A DNA stretch of 64,000 nucleotides from assembly GCF_964656455.1 (NCBI RefSeq), contig NC_135715.1, positions 167,616,437-167,680,436 of the forward strand, in the 5' to 3' direction. Below, piece by piece: positions 55,401-64,000 of this stretch. The notes below the pieces were generated by a model. The model searched no databases, had not been told where the DNA came from, and worked only from the letters and a program-made list of their open reading frames with translations. Source of the stretch: Halichoerus grypus (lineage: Eukaryota > Chordata > Mammalia > Carnivora > Phocidae). The position numbers and the translations under genes are program-made. Position 1 is the stretch's first letter, and the number at the start of each line of letters is the position of its first letter.

Positions 55401-57399
55401 TGATGATGTCACCATCATTTTAGATATAATTATGACTATATCTGTACATTTTCTTCAATCAATTATTGAATATTCTCATATTCCTCCTTCACTAATTCTG
55501 TTCTACACTATCCAAAAGTTTAAATGTAAGGAATTTCTACCTCAAATACTATATTTGGTCTGACTTTTAAAAATTATTAAAAGCAATATCAGGGTGAAAT
55601 GTTGAGGTCATAAAATACCCAGAAGCTTATATTTCTTACATAATTTTTCTCAGCCAGAATATGCATTGGAAATTTGCAAATATAAATTGCATATGATATT
55701 TCTTTGACAAACTGCAAGGTTCAAGGTTTCCTGTTTGTGGATGGAAGTTGTTTTTTCCATTCTCTGAGATTACCACATTTAAACATCTATATACATATGC
55801 ATTTCTTGACACATACATACACACAGTCACCCTCAGCACACCCACACCTACATATGTGAATTCGACATGAATCAGTGGCACTTTAGAAGAATGAATTAGG
55901 TCTTCTCTCTGCCTAGCTGCAGTGGCTGGTTACCATGGAAATGATGCACAAGGTAGACCTTTCAGAAAATGCTAATGTTAATGTGTCTTTGTTGGAAGAG
56001 TTCATGTATTAATCAGAAATGAAGAGAACTTTAATAACAAAGCAATGCAAGTATCTTAGAAACAAAAGCTGTCTGCTTGTATCAAACAAATACAATTCAT
56101 CATCTCTTTTGCCCTGACCTTGACTGAACAGAACATCACTCTTCCCTGAACTCTGCAATCAGTGAGCAGGTAGCTAGTTTTTAAAATTAATGTGAGATTT
56201 CATCTTCAATTACCATATGCACAGACTTAATTTCTGCTTTGTTAAACACTGTGTAGGGTCAAAACTGATTTCCACAGTTCTCTGCCTCCACAGATTATTA
56301 TTTCCAGAGTGTTTTTCTGCCTTAGATGCTCTCTACTAGCATCCCTCAGCCCTAATTATTAATAACTTGGTTTCCTGAAGCCATAGTTGCATGGAAAATA
56401 TGTTAATGAAATTTTTAGCTTTTTTGACAGTCAAAAAATTTGTCATAATGCGTTATTTATTTTATGAATATAAAAGAAGCATATGCTAATTATAGAAAAA
56501 AATTTAAAGGTATAAAATATTTTTTTTAAAGTAAAAATCATCAATGAGCTCATCAGGAAGATTTAAATATCATTCATTTTTTGTATGTATACTTCCTTTC
56601 ATTATTTTTACTTATACCATTCAGAACAAAAGTTGTATTCATACTTTAATAAAATTTTCATTTTTTTCTACAAAATGACTTACAGAATAATAGAATATTA
56701 GAGTTAGTAAGAGCATTTTTATCAGATCACACAATGATAGCCCCCATACCATCTTTTTCCAGTTATGTAAATTTTTCACTCACATGTTAATGAGATTGTT
56801 AATTAAAATGAGTTTTACCAGATTAGTGACAAGTTGATAATGGATCAACTTGTCTCTCTTAAATGAAATTAAACATTTATTGATGATTCTTCCTTTTTAT
56901 TGACTACTCACCCCAATATAGCTCACACTTTAAGACAAATAAACTCGTCCTTGAATAACACCTAAAATGAAGGTACTCTGGGTTATAAATATTTGCTACA
57001 GAATGCTCTTCAACTTCATTCTTGTTTCAAATGGAGTCTCTTTAAATATTAAGCAATTTAATGTGAATTTACTTAACAAATTTTTATTAACATAAAGACC
57101 CCTTTTTAGTCTCTGATTGCAGCCTTATGTTGGTGGAGTCTTGCTGTTGTGCAGTCCATCTTCAGCTGAACTGACATGATTTGTCAGGAAGTAGTTAATG
57201 ACCACAGGACTCAAACTGTGCAGTTAATAATTACTTTCATCAAATACATTTTGTATGTAGAGAAAGACATAAATTTAGTCCTCTGGCAGCCTTAGGGACA
57301 AAACTGGCAATATATCATTCAGTTAGTGTTTCCATATAGGAATTGTTTTGGATATTGGCCTAAAAGTGCAAAAGTCATACATTACATGTTTCCTAGGGC
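55401..57399. other. UNC80 intron 7, about 2 kb without a named repeat
   Basis: The part from 55900 to 56400 has balanced composition and an X-box-like palindrome, GTTACCATGGAAAT, at 55929-55942. The part from 56400 to 57100 is AT-rich. No exon was seen. Confidence 0.45.
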
Positions 57400-57540
57400 A
57401 GTTGCTCTCCAATCTTATTAAGAGTGTTCAAGAATTACCTGGAGATATTGTATAAAATAAAGATTCCTGGGCTCTATCCCCAGCAATTCTGGTTTAGTGA
57501 GTCCGGGGTAAGACCTGGGAATGTGCATTTTTAATAAATT
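57400..57540. mobile_element. hAT-type element, MER5/MER58-like
   Basis: GCAGTTGCTCTCCAATCTTA, AATTACCTGGAGATATTGTA and GATTCCTGGGCTCTATCCCC resemble the left half and centre of short hAT elements. Family uncertain. Confidence 0.5.
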
Positions 57541-58180
57541 CTCTTCTCCCTATCCACTTGGGATTCTCAAAGAACTTGTCCACTGACATCTCATTATATG
57601 GAACACTGCTCTTGGATTTGAAATAATTTATGGAACTCCCTAATCTAATTTACAAACTGGAAACATTTGGGGACACTGAGGTATGGGGCAGGAAGTAAAG
57701 GGTAAAGATAGCTAGTCCAAAGGGGGAAAAATAATTCTGTTGAACTCCTAATATCTCCCTTAATCACAGCAGCCTAGTCAAGAAAACAATAGCTTTCACA
57801 GGCTCTTATAAGTCCAATGACTGTCACAAATACTTGAGGACCTAAAATTACCCAGCTGGTTGCCAAACCAACCTCATACTTTGTCTTTTCTTTAGGAATC
57901 CAAGACTATAGCATTGGGGTGGGGTGGAATCCTATTATTCTAGGTATAAAGACAGGCTGAGAGAAGTGGGGTAGTCCATGCTTTTTTAAGAAAGAGAAAT
58001 GGAGGTGAGAGGTGGCAGGAAGAGAAGTGAAAGCCTCTTAAGATTATGAGAATCGAGGTTATTTCTTTCCCTCAAACTGAGCTTGAGGATGTAATCAGCC
58101 AGTCTCCTCCTGAAATCTCAGGATGAAACAAGTCTTATACTGGTCAGTCTGAGACAAGATTAAAACAGGGGTTAGTAACA
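57541..58180. other. UNC80 intron 7, unassigned
   Basis: No exon or named repeat. Confidence 0.4.
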
Positions 58181-58192
58181 AGGTTTGGACTG

Positions 58193-58235
58193 AGAGAGAG
58201 TGCCGAATCCTAACCACTAGAGCACCAGGGAAGCT
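58193..58235 (-). mobile_element. Retroposed 5' half of tRNA-Glu
   Basis: On the minus strand it reads TCCCTGGTGCTCTAGTGGTT then AGGATTCGGCACTCTC, matching the first 36 or so bases of tRNA-Glu with about three changes and stopping at the CTC anticodon. The 12-bp direct repeat AGGTTTGGACTG at 58181-58192 and 58236-58247 flanks it. There is no poly-A tail. Not a working tRNA gene, since the 3' half and B box are missing. Confidence 0.75.
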
Positions 58236-58247
58236 AGGTTTGGACTG

Positions 58248-58839
58248 GATATATAGGGAAGCCACAGGTACTCCGGTGCCTGCACTCCAGGAGGACTAGC
58301 AGCTCTGGGCCCTGAGGGAAGGGAGGGAGCAGTTGTGGAGAACTCTGTGGAGAGAGTGACTAACAAGAGCTGTGACCACAGATGGCCTAGGTCAGTCCGA
58401 GGTCACAGGGCCAGTCCTAGGCAAACCTCTGAAAGCAAGGAGTCTTGGGGAAGACACCATTGTCCTTCTGCTGTCAGTCTCCTGTGAGAGCTTCCTTTTG
58501 CCAAATCCAGTCAGGAGCCAGAGGCAGGGGAAGCCGTTGGTAGAGTCTTCCAGGGTGGATGAGACTTCCAGGGCAGAGAGGTAGAGAAGGACGGAGAGGG
58601 AATGGGGTCTGGAAGTGGGGGCTGAAGGCAAATCAAAGTAAAAGATTTCCTGCCTGGGATGGGAACCTGAATTTTCAATCTAGCCCACATGCTCCTTATG
58701 AAAACTTGGCAACTCATAAAATTCTGAGACTCAGGCTTTTTATTAAAATGGTTGCATAATAAAAAGTTAGAGGATAAAATCCTTTGAAAGAACAGACATA
58801 ACACATCGCCTTGGGGATAATGAGACTAATTTGGGTAAA
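58248..58839. other. UNC80 intron 7, unassigned
   Basis: GC-richer than its surroundings at 58260-58640. No exon with UNC80 resemblance; short open frames on both strands are chance. Confidence 0.4.
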
Positions 58840-59050
58840 AAAACATATATACCTATATATACATATAGACGTATATACATATTTAACATATATAAGTATT
58901 AAAATCATGTATTATGTATTTGTTACATATAAATGTATGATGTTATATATAAGTATATGTGTATATGATATATAGAACATAGAATATATTATATACAGTA
59001 TATACATATAGATGTACTTTATACAGATCTACTTTATGTATATATGAATA
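58840..59050. repeat. AT-rich TATA/CATATA low-complexity tract
   Basis: About 200 bases of irregular TATATACATATA, GTATATAC and similar. Confidence 0.85.
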
Positions 59051-59259
59051 GCGGATTTTTAGTCCATATTGATAAAATCCAAGGTCTTAGCTAATGTTCT
59101 TTAAAGAAACACAGAAAAGTATACAACACCTAAGTGTTCAGTTTTGTGTCCTTTCACAAGTGAATACAATAATCATGCTGATAAAATAGAACATGATGAG
59201 CACCCTAGCCTGTCACATCATATAACACATAAATAATATTTGGCAAATACTTGCCAACA

Positions 59260-62100
59260 TTTATTTGCCCCTTTTCCTTTGGCTAATTTTCAGGATGTTC
59301 TTTAGTTCTTTACTCTAACAAAATTGATGCCATAAACACCTTTGTACATGTCCCCTGTGTACACGGGCAGGAGTTTCTCTAAGATAGAGTTTCCCTCAGG
59401 AATGGAATTTCTGGATCATAGGATAAGGACAATTGAAAATTTACTAGACATCGCCCAATCATACTCTGAGTTTACCAGCAGTGATGAGTGTTTCTTGTTA
59501 GTCACACCCTCAGCAATACTTCCCATCTTCAGGCTTCTATAGTCTCACAACTCTGATGGATTGTGACTTAAGTCCACATTTCCCTGGCTATTACTGGAGT
59601 AGAGTACCTCTCTCTATTTTGTCTCTCTTTAGGTTTCTTTTTGGCAAAATGTCTTTCCATACCCTTTGCACATTTGAGCTGTTTGTCTTTTCCTTCCTGA
59701 TTTATGAGCATTCTTTATTAGCAAAAATAATAATTCTTGGTACCCTAAGACTTACAGGTATTTTTTATACTTTATAAATCTCCACTTTGTTTTTTTTTTA
59801 AGATTTTATTTATTCATTTGAGAGAGAGAATGAACATGAGCAAGAGGAGGGGGAGAAGGAGAGGAAGAAGCAGGCTCCCCCCTGAGCAAGGAGCCCAATA
59901 CAGGACTCGATCCCAGGACCCTGAGATCATGACCTGAGCTGAAGGCAGACACTTAACCGACTGAGCCACCCAGGCACCCACTTTATTTTTTTTTTAATAG
60001 AAATTTTAAATGTGAATAGAGTCAAACTTATCAATACTTTTGAAAAATAGTTTGGAATGTTATCTTCTTCAGAAATCCTTTCATACCCTTGGTCATAAAT
60101 ATTTCTGTTTCTTCTGTTTTGCTTTTAAGTGTCTTCAGTTCATCTCAGGTTGGCTTTTTTTTTTTTTAAATATGGCTGTATGAGAGATGGGTATGTTTTT
60201 TCCCACATAAATAGCTGATTTTTCCTTCACCATTTCTTAAATATTTATTTTCCTGCAGATTTGTAGCTTCGTCTCTGTTGAATATCAGATTTGCACAACT
60301 GTGAGGGTATGATTTGGGGCTCTTCATTCTGTCGCATCACTCTGCCTGACTCTGTGCCCAAATATTATTATCACTCTTTTCTATTATTATAGCACTTTTC
60401 TAATTTTTATTATTGACTTTAATAAACTAATAATAAATTTTATGAGAGGTTTTTCTGCACCTAGTGAGAAAATCACGTGGGTATGTTCTCTTGTAATCTT
60501 TTTAGGTGGTGAATTACTTTACTGCATCATCCTTAAATTCCTAGGAAAAAATCCAGTTTGTACATTGCTGAATATAGTTTGTTTATATTTTATGTATCTT
60601 TTTACATCAACGCTCATAAATGAGACTGGCTTCTGATTTTCATTTCCTATGCTGTACTTGTCTCGTTTTAGCAGCAGGGTTATCCTGGCCTCATGAAAAG
60701 AATGTTTCCTTTCTTTTTCCTGTCTATGGAACACTTTGTATGAAATGGGAGATACCTATTTCCCTAATGATTAATGGAATTTAGCTGTAAATCTTCTGGG
60801 CTTAGTGAATTTCTAAAATACATTTTATTTCCCACAGTTCAGTTTTTAAAGGTTGTGGGTCTAAAGTTTGGTTGGATAAATGTGTTTATCTAGGTATTCA
60901 CATTTTTAATCACAGTGTTCCTAATGTTTCCCCCTTTTCTAAAATCGTTACTATATCTAGGTATGTCTGCATTTTCAGTGATAGTATTGTGATCCCACCT
61001 TTTATTGTATTTCTTCATTACTTTTTATTAGTTTTGTCAAAGAAATAACATTTGGTTTTGTTAATCCTATCTAGCTTTGTCTTATATTTTGTTAAACATG
61101 CTCCTATCTGATGTTCCTTTTTTTTCTACTATTCAGGGTCTTACTTCCTTTTTTTAACCTGTTTAAACTTTTTTTTAGCCCTTTTTTAAATGTAGATGCT
61201 TCTCTCATTATTTTTTATATCCTTTATCTTGATAGAAGCATTTAAAGCTCTAAATATCCCTCTAATTCCAAATGAGCTATATCTCACAAGTTTTTTTATG
61301 TGGACTCATTGTCATTCCATGTAATATATTAAAAATTCTCATTATAACTTTTATTTGACTCATGAGTTATTTCAAAGTATGTTTCTAAATTGCAAACCCA
61401 TTAGAGCTTTTTCCTTCCTTCCTTCCTTCCACTATTGATTTCTATTGGGATTCCACTGTGGTTAGAGGACGAGGTTTACGTGAAATAGTGAAACTTCAGT
61501 TTCTTTTGAGACTTGATTTGTAAACATTTCCAAGGTGCGAGAAAATAATGTTAAGTGTATATTCAGATCTCTTACATTCTTACTAATCTCCATATGTTTG
61601 ATCTATTATTTGTTGAAAAATGTATGTTAAAAATACTACTGATATTATTTATTTGTCTATTTCCCCTTACAAGTCTCTCAGGCTTTACTTTAAGCATTTG
61701 GAAATTTTGTTATCAGGTATATACATGTTGGGAGTTAGTGTAGCTTCCCAGCTAATTTTTTTTACTTAGCCTTGTGGTGACCATCTTTATATCTAATAAT
61801 ATTTCTATGTCAAAGTCTACTTTCATCATTGCTGCACCAATTTTGTTTTAGTTAGATTTGCATTCTGTACCCATTCTCTCCTTCCCAATTTTATAATTTT
61901 CTTTTGTAACTAACATGTGGCTAAACTTTGTTCTTTGAATCTAATGTCACAATTTTTGTCTTTTATCTCATGAGCGTGTTCAGTATTTATTTTTATAACT
62001 GCCATTTTGGATTTCTATCTTCCATTTTATTTTGTGCTTTTTATTTACTCTGCTTTTTACGTGTTTCTTTTCTCTCTTCTCTTCTTGTTCATTGACTGAG
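59260..62100 (-). mobile_element. Long decayed L1M, antisense (intron 7)
   Basis: Antisense L1 text throughout: GAATTTCTGGATCATAGGAT near 59405, ATCTCAGGTTGGC near 60140, GGTTATCCTGGCCTCATGAA near 60680, TTGTCATTCC near 61310 and ATTGGGATTCCACTGTGGTT near 61445. A CAN-SINE interrupts it. Strongly diverged, with no usable frames. Confidence 0.7.
59799..59978 (-). mobile_element. CAN-SINE, antisense (intron 7)
   Basis: AAGATTTTATTTATTCATTT at the left and GAGCCACCCAGGCACCCA at the right. The target repeats are CCACTTTGTTTTTTTTT and CCACTTTATTTTTTTTT. Confidence 0.93.
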
Positions 62101-62209
62101 TTTTCTCTAAATCCTGTTTTCCTTCTATTGGAAGGATATGGTTATCTTTGAAAATTTAACATGGATATTTGACTATTAAGAGTCATAATTCAATAAAATC
62201 TCAACCCTC

Positions 62210-62640
62210 CTTTTGAACAGCAAAAGATCTTTCAAATGCTACTCTCTTTTATTATACATTGTTATCACCACAATCAAGATAATGAACATATCTCCTTAAA
62301 AGTTTTCTGTGATCCTTAGTAATTTTTCCCCTTCCCACCCACTCTTTCTCCATCCGCAGGCAAACACTGATCTGCTTTCTGTCATTATAGATTTGTTTGC
62401 AGGCTTCTAGAATTTCGTATAAATGAAAACAGTCTTTTTTTTTTTTTTGGTCTGGCTTCTTTTATTCAGCATAATTATTGAATATATCAATAGTTCTGAC
62501 CTTGTTATTGCTGAGTAGTGGTCCACTGCATGGATGTACACAGCTTGTTTATACATTCACCTGTTGATGGGCATTTGCATTGTTTTAAATTTGGGGCCAT
62601 TACGTTCTTATTAAGTCCTTCTCTACTCCAAGATTATAAA
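62210..62640 (-). mobile_element. Old L1M fragment, antisense (intron 7)
   Basis: TTATCACCACAATCAAGATA, CGCAGGCAAACACTGATCTG and CATTCACCTGTTGATGGGC are antisense L1M 3' text. Confidence 0.65.
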
Positions 62641-63214
62641 AAAATAGCCAAAATGTTTTTCTAGTACTATTATGTTTTTATATTTTTATATTTAAATCTT
62701 AATCTGTCTTGATTTTATTTGGTGAATAAAATATGATAATTTAAGATAGGCTAAATTATATTTTTCTGAGTACGTGAATTATGCCAATATTATTTATTGA
62801 CTAATATATCCTTTGTACTAATTTAATGCATGACTTTTTTGATATATTCGGTTCTTATAAATATTTGAATCTTTTGTAGCTCCATATTGTATACCACTGA
62901 ATTCTTGTCTATTCCTAAATCAGCACTAGTTGGCCAAATATTATTGTTGTAAAACACACATTAGCATTGGACAATTTACACCGTTTTACACTTCCTTTTA
63001 AATCTTTCTTGATTACACTCAAAGTTTTATTCATTCATCCAGTTAAATTTCAGAACAGTCTCATTGATTTATAAAAGATAAATCCCTTTGGAATTTCGTT
63101 CAGAATTTGTGATGCTATGATTTATAATAAGAAATATATATTTGGCCTTACTCCGTTTCTGTCAGTAAGCTCCTATGTCCTGAATGATGAAAGCAACAAA
63201 GGTGACTTTTGTTG
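62641..63214. other. UNC80 intron 7, unassigned
   Basis: AT-rich, with no exon or named repeat. Confidence 0.4.
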
Positions 63215-63960
63215 TTAATGAGGTGACATGTGGACTGCACTTAAGACTAGAAGCTGATTGCCAGGAGAACCAACCATGTGATTAGAGGGTTAAAACTTTA
63301 AGTCCTGCACCTGATCTCCAGGAAGGGCTGGAGTTTGAATCAATTGCCAACGGCTAATGATTTAGTCAATTATGCCTATGTAATGAAGCCTTCAAAAGAT
63401 GCCAGAAAGGGTAGAGTTCAGAGAGCTTCTGGGTTGGTAAACACGGGGAGGTGCTGGGAGAGGACATGGAAGTCCATGCCCCTTCCCCATACCTTGCCCT
63501 AAGCATTTCCTCTGTCTGGTTGTGCCTGAGTTGTATCCTTTTATAATAAATCAATAATCTAGTGAATAAACAGGTTTCCTGAGTTCTGTGAGCCACTCTA
63601 GAAAATTAATTGAATTCAAGGAGGGGATCATGGGAACTTCTGATTTAGGACCTGTCATTACAAAGTACAGGTAACAACCTGGACTTGCAATTAGAATCTG
63701 AAGTTCAAGGGTGGGGTGGGGGAGGAGCACGTCATGGGAACCTCTAGTCTATGGCCAGTTGATTAGAAGCACAGGTGACAACCTGGTGTCTGAAGTAGGA
63801 GGGAGAGTAGTCTTGCAGGACTGAACCCTTAATGTGATGCTATCTCTGGGTAGATAGGTATCAGAATTCAGTTGACAGAGAACGGACCCAGTTGGTGTCT
63901 AGGAAAATTTTTTATGGTGTGGAAGCCCCACCCCCCCAACACATACATGTTGAAATTGGG
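63215..63960 (+). mobile_element. Solitary LTR, family not named
   Basis: AATGAAGCCTTCAAAAGATG, GGTAGAGTTCAGAGAGCTTC, CCCTTCCCCATACCTTGCCC and TTTTATAATAAATCAATAAT, with an AATAAA signal near 63546, then GAGTTCTGTGAGCCACTCTA and ACAGGTAACAACCTGG. This is the layout of an old endogenous retroviral LTR. No retroviral coding sequence is attached, and it is too diverged to name. Confidence 0.65.
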
Positions 63961-64000
63961 TCCAGAACACAAAAGAGAATTACATTGAACTTATAGATTA

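Larger units (their letters stand above)
18281..64000 (+). other. UNC80: UNC80 gene, 5' portion (exons 1-7 and introns)
   Basis: Start codon to the end of the window. Seven exons with GT-AG borders join in phase and encode the N-terminal 312 residues of UNC80, a protein of roughly 3,200-3,300 residues. UNC80 binds UNC79 and NALCN and supports the sodium-leak current that sets neuronal resting excitability. Introns are 953, 2669, 1086, 9442, 2812 and 9773 bp, plus intron 7 of more than 18 kb. The remaining exons lie downstream. Recessive loss in humans causes infantile hypotonia with psychomotor retardation. Confidence 0.95.

Noticed and set aside
58193..58235. Functional tRNA-Glu gene
   Set aside because: Only the 5' half is present, without a B box or acceptor 3' strand.
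45954..64000. UNC80 exon 8 or later
   Set aside because: I looked for the expected continuation in all three plus frames and found no match with splice borders. A very short exon could still be missed.

Overview
This is nuclear DNA from a placental carnivoran (dog/bear/seal/weasel side more likely than cat, but the species cannot be fixed by eye). At least ten tRNA-derived SINEs carry the carnivore head GGCGCCTGGGTGGCTCAG and a CT-rich, poly-A tail. They sit among mammal-wide MIR, L2, L1M, MLT1 and hAT/Tigger remains and younger carnivore-type L1s. Nothing bacterial or episomal is present; most open frames are repeat or GC-rich shadows.

The one gene is the 5' part of UNC80, on the plus strand. 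Its product is a scaffold of the NALCN sodium-leak channel complex in neurons. Positions 1-17700 are intergenic and repeat-rich. A CpG-rich promoter lies at about 17750-18520, and the start codon is at 18281. Seven coding exons follow: 18281-18372, 19326-19374, 22044-22200, 23287-23588, 33031-33154, 35967-36040 and 45814-45953. Their phases join without a break to give 312 codons plus two bases. The rest of the window (45954-64000) is intron 7; no further exon was recognised there, so most of the protein is encoded beyond the window.

Intron 4 (about 9.4 kb) holds L2, MIR, MER20, an antisense L1, a palindromic DNA element and a short retroposon. Intron 6 (about 9.8 kb) holds a 34-bp minisatellite and a nearly full-length sense L1 with target-site duplications and an apparent 3' transduction. 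Intron 7 begins with an L1M fragment and then carries MLT1-like LTRs, another antisense L1, a retroposed tRNA-Glu 5' half, a long decayed L1M block and an LTR at the window end.

No undescribed multi-gene system is visible. The most interesting signals are a possible wide-spaced RE1/NRSF site in the UNC80 promoter, a retroposon present in two copies that share a non-L1 5' end, the tRNA half with direct repeats, the L1 3' transduction, a GGAA microsatellite abutting the exon 7 branch site, and a micro-insertion inside a palindromic element. Repeat family names come from recall of consensus sequences, and their outer edges are approximate unless a target-site duplication is given.
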